5,179 nucleotides of DNA from CAZCZR01 sp964503455 (GTDB taxonomy: Bacteria; Bacillota; Clostridia; UBA1381). Below are positions 1-5,179 of this stretch, one piece after another. Every line of letters begins with the position of its first letter. Within the stretch, counting starts at the first letter, position 1. Below the pieces are notes generated by a model, which was not told where the DNA came from, made no database searches, and worked only from the letters and a program-made list of their open reading frames with translations. The position numbers and the translations under genes are program-made. Location: the NCBI GenBank assembly GCA_964503455.1, contig CAZCZR010000092.1, forward strand, positions 1 through 5,179. Reading direction: 5' to 3'.

Positions 1-132
1 TCCATAATGCTCTACAATTTCATCAATGCTCTTGAAATACTGATTGGGCAGCGGATTTTTCAGCCGTTCCCGCCATCGGTCAAGCTCCTCGCTCTCCTTC
101 CGGCCGAGCAGAAAATAAGGATAGGGCAGCAT
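1..132 (-). CDS. Unidentified partial reading frame, downstream of nrdG
   Basis: An ATG at 130-132 on the minus strand opens 44 codons without a stop, and the frame leaves the window at base 1, so only the N-terminus is visible. The product begins MLPYPYFLLGRKESEEL and continues with a charged, probably helical stretch (DRWRERLKNP) and then NQYFKSIDEIVEHYG. I do not recognise the family, and no catalytic motif, signal peptide or membrane segment is clear. It follows nrdG on the same strand after 60 bases with no visible terminator, so it may be co-transcribed. The ribosome binding site is weak: AAGGAT at 145-150 is about 12 bases from the ATG, longer than usual. The frame also stays open for 15 codons upstream of the ATG, back to a TAA at 178-180, and those codons (SYIWFYKDRAAI) look protein-like. 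The start may therefore be misplaced, or the gene may be a remnant. Function unknown. Confidence 0.5.
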   Translation of the reverse strand, partial: MLPYPYFLLGRKESEELDRWRERLKNPLPNQYFKSIDEIVEHYG

Positions 133-192
133 GATCGCCGCTCTATCCTTGTAAAACCATATATAGCTTTTTATCTTTTATTTCGGCGGTGC
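133..192. other. Short gap between nrdG and the left-edge frame
   Basis: These 60 bases hold no recognisable terminator or promoter. CGCCG at 135-139 and CGGCG at 184-188 are complementary but 44 bases apart, with an AT-rich stretch between them and no trailing T-run on either strand at the right place. The nrdDG transcript probably reads through to the left. Confidence 0.4.
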
Positions 193-714
193 CTATAATT
201 CATAGATTGTCACATTGCCGTTTTCAATGCTTTTTGGAACGTCGATGATCCTCTGATTTGCGGAGCCTCGAAATGCCAGTGTTATATCCTTTTGCGAAAG
301 CACGAACTCGCCATCGACAAGCACGTCAATGTATGACAGCATCTCGTCTGTAACTTCGCATCTTGCGCGGCTTTCGGAAAGGAGATCCTTGTCGAAAAGA
401 TACCCCGTATAGCACCATACGTTCTTTTTTGGATATGTTTTCTTTACGCGGCGCAAAAGCTTTATCAGCGCCCTCTGGTTTTCAGGTTCAAACGGCTCGC
501 CGCCCAAAAGCGACAGTCCCGCTATATATACGGGAGCAAGATATGATATTATATCATCCTCTGTCTTTTCTGTATACGGCTTGCCATATGCAAAATCCCA
601 CGTTTCCGGATTAAAACATTCCTTGCAGCGATGGGTACATCCCGACACAAACAGCGATACTCTTACTCCCTTACCGTTTGCAATATCCGTCTTTTTGATT
701 TCTCCGTAATTCAT
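193..714 (-). CDS. nrdG: Anaerobic ribonucleoside-triphosphate reductase activating protein (radical SAM)
   Basis: This is the activase for NrdD. It reductively cleaves S-adenosylmethionine at a [4Fe-4S] cluster and abstracts a hydrogen from the C-terminal glycine of NrdD, creating the stable glycyl radical. The protein has 173 residues, a normal length for NrdG. The opening NYGEIKKTDIANGKGVRVSLFVSG is typical of the family. The cluster ligands are Cys26, Cys30 and Cys33 in CTHRCKEC (CX3CX2C), followed by FNPETWDF. The SAM-binding GGEP motif is at residues 71-74. The protein is cytoplasmic. It starts 15 bases after the nrdD stop and in the same frame, and only a modest GGGTAA (720-725) serves as ribosome binding site, so translational coupling to nrdD is likely. 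It ends in a TAG at 193-195. Nothing appears truncated or missing. Identity is secure from the motifs and from its position beside nrdD. Confidence 0.97.
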   Translation of the reverse strand: MNYGEIKKTDIANGKGVRVSLFVSGCTHRCKECFNPETWDFAYGKPYTEKTEDDIISYLAPVYIAGLSLLGGEPFEPENQRALIKLLRRVKKTYPKKNVWCYTGYLFDKDLLSESRARCEVTDEMLSYIDVLVDGEFVLSQKDITLAFRGSANQRIIDVPKSIENGNVTIYEL

Positions 715-729
715 AAACGTTACCCGATA

Positions 730-2892
730 TTATAAGTGCAGTACGCGCTCTTTTATTTCCTGTGTTCTGCCCTGATTCCAGAATTGTGTGCCTATATATC
801 CGCAGGTGCGTCTTGCAACGTTCATCTTTGTCTGATCGCGGTTGCCGCAGTTGGGGCATTCCCATACGAGCTTGCCGTGTTCATCGTTGACGATCTTAAT
901 CTCCCCGTCATAGCCGCACTCCTGACAGTAATCGCTCTTGGTGTTAAGCTCCGCGTACATGATATTGTCGTAGATATACTGAATAACAGCGATTACAGCG
1001 TCTATGTTGTTTTGCATATTCGGCACTTCAACATAGCTTATGGCTCCGCCGGGAGATAAACGCTGGAACTGCGCTTCAAAGGAGAGCTTCTTGAACGCAT
1101 CGATAGGCTCGGTTACGTGAACGTGGTAGCTGTTTGTGATGTAATTCTTGTCCGTAACGCCCTCTATCACGCCGAAACGCTTTTGCAGACACTTTGCAAA
1201 CTTATATGTGGTTGACTCAAGCGGCGTTCCGTAAAGGCTGAAATCTATATTTGTCTGCGCTCTCCACTTGGCGCAAGCAGCGTTCAGGTGTTCCATAACC
1301 TCTAATGCAAACGGCGTTGCATCGGGATCGGTATGCGGCTTGCCCGTCATATATCTGGTACATTCGCACAAGCCGGCATATCCTAAAGATATGGTCGAAT
1401 ATCCGTTGTAAAGCAGCTTGTCGATAGGCTCGCCCTTTTTAAGACGCGCTAAAGCGCCATACTGCCACAGAATAGGCGCAACATCGGATGGCGTGCCCTT
1501 GAGTCTTTCATGTCTGCACATCAGAGCGCGGTAGCAAAGATCTAAGCGTTCATCCATAATCTGCCAGAACTTTTCCTTATCGCCGCCTGACGAGCACGCC
1601 ACGTCCACAAGATTTATGGTCACAACACCCTGATTGAAGCGGCCGTAAAACTTCGGCTTACCCTGTTCATCGTGATAAACTGTCAAAAACGATCTGCAGC
1701 CCATGCAGGGATAGCAGTAGCCCTGCTTAAGCTCTTTCATGACTTTTTCGGATATGTAGTCCGGTACAAGGCGTTTTGCGGTACACTTAGCGGCAAGCTT
1801 TGTAAGCTCCCAATACTTGGTTCCCTCGCGTATATTATCCTCCTCAAGCACATATATAAGCTTGGGGAATGCCGGTGTTATATACACGCCCTTTTCGTTC
1901 TTTACGCCGAGTATTCTCTGACGGAGCATTTCTTCAATGACAAGCGCCAGATCGTCACGCGTTCTTCCTTCCGGCACCTCGTTAAGATACATAAACACCG
2001 TCACAAACGGCGCCTGACCGTTGGTAGTCATAAGCGTTATTACCTGATACTGTATCATCTGCACGCCGCGCTTGATCTCTTCGCACACGCGCATCTCTGC
2101 CACTTCAGCTATGCTCTTTTCATCAAGGGGAATACCTGCCGCCTCATATTCTTCCCTTACAAGGCGGATCATCTTTTTACGGCTCACATCAACAAACGGC
2201 GCCAAATGCGACAGCGTGATGCTCTGTCCGCCGTACTGCGAGCTTGCTATCTGCGCAATTGCCTGTGTCGCTATATTGCAGGCGGTAGAAAAGCTTTTCG
2301 GCGTTTCTATCATGGTTTCGCTGATAACCGTGCCGTTTTGCATCATATCCTCAAGGTTCACCAGGCAGCAGTTGTGCATATGCTGAGCAAAATAATCAGC
2401 GTCATGGAAGTGTATGATACCTTCGTCGTGCGCCTTTACCACATCCTCCGGCAAAAGGAAACGCTTGGTTATATCCTTGCTGACCTCGCCCGCCATGTAA
2501 TCGCGCTGAACGCTGTTTACCACCGGATTCTTGTTGGAGTTTTCCTGCTTTACCTCTTCATTCTCACATTCGATAAGGCTTAGGATCTGCTCGTCTGTGG
2601 AGTTGGACTTTCTTACCATGGCGCGCTTATAGCGGTAGGTGATGTACTTTCTCGCAACTTCAAACTTTTTCTTATCCATTATTTGATTTTCGACAAGATC
2701 CTGTATTTCCTCGACATTGAGTATCCTATTAAGCGAGGAGCAGACATTCCTGATATAGTCCGCTATGCTTTGGATCTCTTCTTCCGAAAGACGGTCCATC
2801 TCGTTTACTTCATTGTTTGCCTTGACTATTGCAGCGACTATTTTTCCACCATCGAAAGTCGACTCCGCGCCGCTTCTTTTAATAATTTTCAT
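730..2892 (-). CDS. nrdD: Class III anaerobic ribonucleoside-triphosphate reductase, glycyl radical enzyme
   Basis: The enzyme reduces ribonucleoside triphosphates to deoxyribonucleoside triphosphates under anaerobic conditions. It has 720 residues and reads as full length. Residues 1 to about 92 form an ATP-cone allosteric domain (MKIIKRSGAESTFDGGKI onward, ending near the YITYRYKRA segment). The catalytic barrel follows: HFHDADYF at 161-168, an active-site cysteine at 175 or 176 (MHNCC), and the thiyl-radical cysteine 399 in MGCRSF. Met397 and Asn420 keep the same spacing from that cysteine as the residues I recall being associated with formate-dependent class III enzymes. The C-terminus carries a four-cysteine zinc site (656, 659, 679, 682) and the glycyl radical site Gly698 in RRTCGYIG. 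The ATG is preceded by AGGGAG (2902-2907) at 9 bases. It is the first gene of an nrdD-nrdG operon driven by the promoter at 3012-3040, and NrdR boxes indicate dNTP/ATP-responsive repression. Confidence 0.98.
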   Translation of the reverse strand: MKIIKRSGAESTFDGGKIVAAIVKANNEVNEMDRLSEEEIQSIADYIRNVCSSLNRILNVEEIQDLVENQIMDKKKFEVARKYITYRYKRAMVRKSNSTDEQILSLIECENEEVKQENSNKNPVVNSVQRDYMAGEVSKDITKRFLLPEDVVKAHDEGIIHFHDADYFAQHMHNCCLVNLEDMMQNGTVISETMIETPKSFSTACNIATQAIAQIASSQYGGQSITLSHLAPFVDVSRKKMIRLVREEYEAAGIPLDEKSIAEVAEMRVCEEIKRGVQMIQYQVITLMTTNGQAPFVTVFMYLNEVPEGRTRDDLALVIEEMLRQRILGVKNEKGVYITPAFPKLIYVLEEDNIREGTKYWELTKLAAKCTAKRLVPDYISEKVMKELKQGYCYPCMGCRSFLTVYHDEQGKPKFYGRFNQGVVTINLVDVACSSGGDKEKFWQIMDERLDLCYRALMCRHERLKGTPSDVAPILWQYGALARLKKGEPIDKLLYNGYSTISLGYAGLCECTRYMTGKPHTDPDATPFALEVMEHLNAACAKWRAQTNIDFSLYGTPLESTTYKFAKCLQKRFGVIEGVTDKNYITNSYHVHVTEPIDAFKKLSFEAQFQRLSPGGAISYVEVPNMQNNIDAVIAVIQYIYDNIMYAELNTKSDYCQECGYDGEIKIVNDEHGKLVWECPNCGNRDQTKMNVARRTCGYIGTQFWNQGRTQEIKERVLHL

Positions 2893-2901
2893 TGTTTCTC
2901 T

Positions 2902-2907
2902 CTCCCT
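2902..2907 (-). promoter_or_regulatory. Ribosome binding site of nrdD
   Basis: AGGGAG reads on the minus strand, with further GAGAG following, 9 bases before the ATG at 2890-2892. The strong match and good spacing support this start. Confidence 0.8.
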
Positions 2908-2987
2908 ATAAAGTCCTTTCGGTAATAACGGAATTTGCTTGTGTATTTGTTATATATTGTACTTCCTGCAGTATATTTCGGTTCGCA

Positions 2988-3003
2988 CCACAAGATATTG
3001 TGT
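2988..3003 (-). promoter_or_regulatory. NrdR box, start-site proximal
   Basis: The minus-strand 16-mer ACACAATATCTTGTGG matches the NrdR consensus acaCwAtATaTwGtgt (recalled from the literature) at 14 of 16 positions and is a near-palindrome. It lies immediately downstream of the predicted transcription start at 3005, where a bound repressor would obstruct RNA polymerase. NrdR is a zinc-finger/ATP-cone repressor of ribonucleotide reductase genes. Its own gene is not in this window. Confidence 0.8.
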
Positions 3004-3011
3004 CTGCGACT

Positions 3012-3040
3012 ATTATAGCACACAATATATCCGTTGTCAA
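3012..3040 (-). promoter_or_regulatory. Sigma-A promoter of nrdDG
   Basis: On the minus strand TTGACA (3035-3040) and TATAAT (3012-3017) are separated by exactly 17 bases, a perfect match to the housekeeping consensus. DNA just upstream (3041-3055) is A/T-rich, like an UP element. Such a strong core promoter fits a gene whose output is set by a repressor, and the two NrdR boxes overlap and flank it. Confidence 0.9.
3020..3035 (-). promoter_or_regulatory. NrdR box, within the promoter spacer
   Basis: The minus-strand 16-mer AACGGATATATTGTGT matches the NrdR consensus at 12 of 16 positions. The half toward the -10 hexamer is perfect and the half toward the -35 is degenerate, which may reflect the need to keep the -35 hexamer (they share base 3035). 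Its start is exactly 32 bp from the start of the other box, leaving a 16-bp linker. That is the spacing known for paired NrdR boxes in other bacteria. Confidence 0.75.
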
Positions 3041-3156
3041 TACAATTTTTAGAAATAAGGGAAAATTATTTTTCGAGGTAATTTTGCAAAGTAAGTGCAG
3101 CGGTAAAAAGCGGAATTTAGGACTGGATTTTATGGGGTTTAAATTTTAAAACACGA
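3041..3156. other. Spacer between the two divergent promoters
   Basis: No gene is apparent in these 116 bases between the -35 hexamers of the nrdD and carboxypeptidase promoters. The stretch is A/T-rich, especially at both ends next to the -35 elements (3041-3055 and 3138-3151), which may act as UP elements. It contains a 7-bp inverted repeat at 3062-3068/3079-3085 and a small AGCGG direct repeat at 3099-3103 and 3109-3113, neither of known meaning. Confidence 0.5.
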
Positions 3157-3185
3157 TTGACATACATTCGTTTTTATGGTAAAAT
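3157..3185 (+). promoter_or_regulatory. Sigma-A promoter of the carboxypeptidase-rluB operon
   Basis: TTGACA (3157-3162) and TAAAAT (3180-3185) are separated by 17 bases, and TG at 3177-3178 gives an extended -10 (TGnTAAAAT). A likely start is the A at 3192, giving a leader of about 46 nt. An A/T-rich run lies directly upstream. The hexamers are of housekeeping type, not a sporulation-sigma type. Confidence 0.85.
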
Positions 3186-3223
3186 GTTGATACACGGTAT
3201 ATAGATGTCCGGCAAGGTATGAA

Positions 3224-3229
3224 AGAAGG
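3224..3229 (+). promoter_or_regulatory. Ribosome binding site that fixes a GTG start
   Basis: AGAAGG lies 8 bases before the GTG at 3238-3240. An in-frame TGA at 3220-3222 rules out any earlier start. The first in-frame ATG downstream is codon 52, which would remove the signal peptide and stop just short of the catalytic serine. GTG is therefore the start. Confidence 0.85.
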
Positions 3230-3237
3230 TAAACAAA

Positions 3238-4377
3238 GTGAAAAGAATCATAACAGTATTGCTGCTGGCACTGGCCGTTTTCGGCACTACGGCTTACGCC
3301 GGGGTGGATATATCGGCTGAATGTGCGATCGTTATCGACGCGGCTACCGGAAGGGTAATTCTTGACAGAAATCCTGATGAAAAGCGCCCTATGGCAAGCA
3401 CCACAAAAATAATGACCGCTGTTGTCGCTTTGGAAAACTCCAAGCCGACAGACGTTGTTACCATGACCGCGTCAGCTATCGGCGAAGAAGGCTCATCGGT
3501 ATATCTTGAGGAGGGCGACACCATTGCGATGGGCGATATGCTTTACGGCGTTATGCTTAATTCCGGCAATGACGGCGCGGCGGCGGTTGCCGAAGAGGTT
3601 GCCGGTTCTGTCGAAAGCTTTGTGGCTTTAATGAACGAAAAGGCGCAGGAGCTGGGTCTTGAAAACACGCATTTTCAAAATCCAAACGGTCTTGACGCCG
3701 AGGATCATTACACGACTGCAAGGGATCTTGCAAATCTTACGCGCTACGCCATGAAAAACCCCGACTTTGCGGAGATAGTAAAAACTTCTTCAAAAAAAGC
3801 GTATCTTATAAACAAACCCGAAGAGGAGCATTGGTTTGTAAACCATAATAAGCTTTTGAATATGTACGACGGCTGCAAGGGCGTAAAAACCGGATATACA
3901 AAGCAGTGCGGACGCTGTCTTGTGTCGGCTGCCGAGCGTTTCGGCATGACGTTTATCGCCGTGACGCTGAACGATAACGATGACTGGAACGATCATATGA
4001 AGATGCTTGATTACGCGTTCAATAATTATGTAGCGCGTACTGTGGTGGCTGACGGGCAGATTATTTCCAACGCGAACGTAAACGGAGTTGACTGCGAGCT
4101 TATTGCGGCTGACAGTATCGTTGTGCCGGTGCCTCTGGGGGATGAAAATATTGATACCGTGACCGAGCTTCACTGCCCCAAGCGTCTGCGGGCGCCTATA
4201 GAGGAGTACGAGAAGCTGGGATATGTGTCTGTATACTACAACGGCGAGGAGATCGGCAGGTCGGACGTTATTGCGGGATGCAGTGTCGGCGGGGATTTTT
4301 CCGAGAACGCTTCGAAGCGGCAGACATCGTTTTATACATGGTTCAAGCGCATCAACAGCAGATTTTTTAAACTTTAG
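3238..4377 (+). CDS. D-alanyl-D-alanine carboxypeptidase, PBP5 family (DacB/DacF-like, MEROPS S11)
   Basis: A low-molecular-weight penicillin-binding protein that removes the terminal D-alanine from peptidoglycan pentapeptides, limiting cross-linking. It acts outside the cytoplasmic membrane. The 379-residue length fits the Bacillus DacB/DacF group. A signal peptide spans residues 1-21 (basic MKR, hydrophobic core, AYA before Gly22). The three active-site motifs are all present: Ser54-Thr-Thr-Lys57 (nucleophile and base), Ser109-Gly-Asn111 and Lys217-Thr-Gly219. FQNPNGLD (146-153) and GCKGVKTGYTKQCGRCLVSAA around 212-232 are also typical. A PBP5 C-terminal beta domain occupies roughly 268-355. 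The last 18 residues (about 362-379) form a basic aromatic tail, likely an amphipathic membrane anchor. The start is GTG. It is the first gene of an operon with rluB. The family is secure, but sequence alone does not tell whether it matches DacB (spore cortex) or DacF, so no symbol is given. Confidence 0.95.
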   Translation: MKRIITVLLLALAVFGTTAYAGVDISAECAIVIDAATGRVILDRNPDEKRPMASTTKIMTAVVALENSKPTDVVTMTASAIGEEGSSVYLEEGDTIAMGDMLYGVMLNSGNDGAAAVAEEVAGSVESFVALMNEKAQELGLENTHFQNPNGLDAEDHYTTARDLANLTRYAMKNPDFAEIVKTSSKKAYLINKPEEEHWFVNHNKLLNMYDGCKGVKTGYTKQCGRCLVSAAERFGMTFIAVTLNDNDDWNDHMKMLDYAFNNYVARTVVADGQIISNANVNGVDCELIAADSIVVPVPLGDENIDTVTELHCPKRLRAPIEEYEKLGYVSVYYNGEEIGRSDVIAGCSVGGDFSENASKRQTSFYTWFKRINSRFFKL

Positions 4378-4381
4378 GGAG
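4376..4381 (+). promoter_or_regulatory. Ribosome binding site of rluB overlapping the upstream stop
   Basis: AGGGAG overlaps the TAG stop of the carboxypeptidase gene (4375-4377) and sits 10 bases before the ATG at 4392. This supports coupled translation of the two genes and the chosen rluB start. Confidence 0.75.
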
Positions 4382-4391
4382 AATAATATAA

Positions 4392-5114
4392 ATGGGAGAA
4401 ACAGTACGTCTTCAGAAATACATTGCCATGTGCGGCAAAGCGTCAAGGCGCGCGGCTGAGGAAATGATCTCTGCCGGACGCGTCAAGGTGGACGGGAAGA
4501 AGATCACCGAGCAGGGCACAAAGGTCGAAATCGGCTGCAACAAGGTCGAGCTGGACGGCGAGGTCATAAAGGTGATCGGGAAAAAATACTATATAATGCT
4601 CAATAAGCCGGCAGGCTACGTTACGACTGTAAGCGATCAGTTTGAGCGTCCGACTGTTATAGATCTGATAGGCAACGAGATAAGCGCGAGAATATTTCCC
4701 GTGGGGCGGCTTGACTACGAAACGGAGGGACTGCTCATACTTACCAATGACGGCGACTTCACATATCGCATGACGCATCCTAAGTTTCACGTTGAAAAGA
4801 CATATATCGCGCACATAAGCGGAGGCATTACCGTAAAAGCGCTCAACGCTTTAAGGTGCGGCGTTAATGTGGATGGCAGAAGGACATCGCCCGCGCAGGC
4901 GGAAATACTTTCGTCGGAGCCGTCCGGCACTACGGTCAGGATAACTATACATGAGGGCAGGAACCGTCAGGTAAGAAAGATGTTTGAAGCGGTCGGCACT
5001 CATGTGGATCATCTGCAGCGCGTGAAAATAGGCAGCGTAGAGCTTGGCAACCTTCCTCTCGGAAGATGGCGCCACCTTACATCGCACGAGATAAACTATC
5101 TCAAAAATTTATAA
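4392..5114 (+). CDS. rluB: 23S rRNA pseudouridine synthase, RsuA/RluB family
   Basis: The enzyme isomerises a uridine in ribosomal RNA to pseudouridine. RluB in E. coli targets U2605 of 23S rRNA in the peptidyl-transferase region. The protein has 240 residues, close to the length of the Bacillus homologue. An S4 RNA-binding domain covers residues 5 to about 60 (RLQKYIAMCGKASRRAAEEMI, then GRVKVDG). The catalytic domain opens with LNKPAGYVTT (70-79). The catalytic aspartate is Asp108 in GRLDYETEGLL, and EGRNRQVRKM (188-197) is the conserved basic motif near the end, followed by LQRVKIGSVEL. The protein is cytoplasmic. It starts 14 bases after the carboxypeptidase stop with a strong overlapping ribosome binding site, so it shares the promoter at 3157-3185. 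The RluB assignment over RsuA (16S) rests on length, sequence style and the dacB-type neighbour. The synthase family is certain and the exact target less so. Confidence 0.9.
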   Translation: MGETVRLQKYIAMCGKASRRAAEEMISAGRVKVDGKKITEQGTKVEIGCNKVELDGEVIKVIGKKYYIMLNKPAGYVTTVSDQFERPTVIDLIGNEISARIFPVGRLDYETEGLLILTNDGDFTYRMTHPKFHVEKTYIAHISGGITVKALNALRCGVNVDGRRTSPAQAEILSSEPSGTTVRITIHEGRNRQVRKMFEAVGTHVDHLQRVKIGSVELGNLPLGRWRHLTSHEINYLKNL

Positions 5115-5179
5115 AGGCGTTAAAACACGATATGTTCTTGCGGATTTTAATGCAAATTCGGGAAACGAGGTTGGGGAAA
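5115..5179. other. Right-edge sequence without a supported gene
   Basis: The 65 bases after rluB show no stem-loop followed by a T-run, so I see no terminator inside the window. A short frame from ATG at 5132 stays open to the edge (16 codons, MFLRILMQIRE...), but its nearest purine-rich site (AAAGG at 5113-5117) is 14 bases away. On the minus strand a frame ending in TAA at 5110-5112 is also open to the edge. Neither is long enough to support as a gene. Confidence 0.4.

Larger units (their letters stand above)
2893..3005 (-). other. Predicted 5' leader of the nrdDG mRNA
   Basis: If transcription starts at the A opposite base 3005, seven bases past the -10 hexamer, the untranslated leader is about 113 nt. 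Apart from the downstream NrdR box and the ribosome binding site, I see only weak hairpins (for example TACT/AGTA around a six-base loop in the 2960s). No known riboswitch core or terminator with a T-run is visible. A weak third NrdR-like sequence lies at 2947-2962. Confidence 0.45.

Noticed and set aside
135..188. CGCCG/CGGCG complementary segments as a terminator after nrdG
   Set aside because: The loop would be 44 bases, the stem only five pairs, and no T-run follows, so it is not a credible intrinsic terminator.
7..198. A 63-codon plus-strand frame at the left edge
   Set aside because: It overlaps the more protein-like minus-strand frame (1-132) and the end of nrdG, with no ribosome binding site and no recognisable content.
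1672..2583. A 303-codon open frame on the plus strand opposite nrdD
   Set aside because: It lies wholly antisense to a secure nrdD. Its translation is a low-information mix rich in His, Cys, Leu and Arg, without a domain or ribosome binding site. It is a shadow of nrdD codon bias.
2893..3005. A cobalamin or purine/2'-deoxyguanosine riboswitch in the nrdD leader
   Set aside because: The leader is too short and AT-rich for a cobalamin riboswitch, and none of the conserved loop or junction sequences of either class is visible.
3099..3113. AGCGG direct repeat with 10-bp period
   Set aside because: Two copies of a five-base word in a short region are expected by chance, and no regulator is known to match.
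3790..4446. A 218-codon open frame on the minus strand opposite the carboxypeptidase gene
   Set aside because: It is antisense to a gene with all three catalytic motifs, crosses the operon junction, and has no family resemblance. Shadow frame.
5132..5179. Start of a possible gene (ATG at 5132, 16 codons to the edge)
   Set aside because: Too short to judge, ribosome binding site 14 bases away, and opposite-strand frames are open here too.
1..5179. CRISPR arrays, insertion sequences, defence systems, tRNA or rRNA genes
   Set aside because: No regularly spaced repeats, terminal inverted repeats, transposase-like proteins or structured RNA gene signatures are seen. Nearly all DNA is accounted for by four housekeeping genes.

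Overview
The window looks like ordinary chromosomal DNA from a strictly or facultatively anaerobic low-to-mid-GC Firmicute, most likely a Clostridia (Oscillospirales/Lachnospirales-like) gut-type bacterium. The reasons are a class III (oxygen-sensitive) ribonucleotide reductase, near-consensus sigma-A promoters with A-rich upstream DNA, strong purine-rich ribosome binding sites, and a PBP5-type carboxypeptidase placed directly before rluB. The last point recalls the Bacillus dacB-spmA-spmB-rluB neighbourhood. This taxonomic call is an inference from gene content only.

Layout: two operons diverge from a shared regulatory region at about 2893-3237. Leftward (minus strand) runs nrdD (730-2892), then nrdG (193-714) after 15 bases. 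After a further 60 bases an unidentified reading frame (1-132) runs off the left edge. Rightward (plus strand) runs a secreted D-alanyl-D-alanine carboxypeptidase gene (3238-4377), then rluB (4392-5114) after 14 bases. The last 65 bases contain no supported gene and no visible terminator.

Function: NrdD reduces ribonucleoside triphosphates to dNTPs using a glycyl radical that NrdG installs with S-adenosylmethionine and an iron-sulfur cluster, so the pair supplies DNA precursors without oxygen. The carboxypeptidase trims the terminal D-Ala from peptidoglycan stem peptides outside the membrane. RluB makes a pseudouridine in 23S rRNA. The two operons have no obvious functional link beyond divergent transcription.

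The most informative non-coding signal is the nrdD promoter. It has a perfect TTGACA-17-TATAAT on the minus strand, and two NrdR-box-like 16-mers 32 bp apart lie on it: one fills the spacer between the hexamers and the other sits just downstream of the predicted start of transcription. This is the expected geometry for NrdR repression. The carboxypeptidase gene has its own strong promoter (TTGACA-17-TAAAAT with an extended -10). I found no CRISPR array, mobile element, tRNA, rRNA or clear riboswitch, and no convincing sign of a wholly new system.
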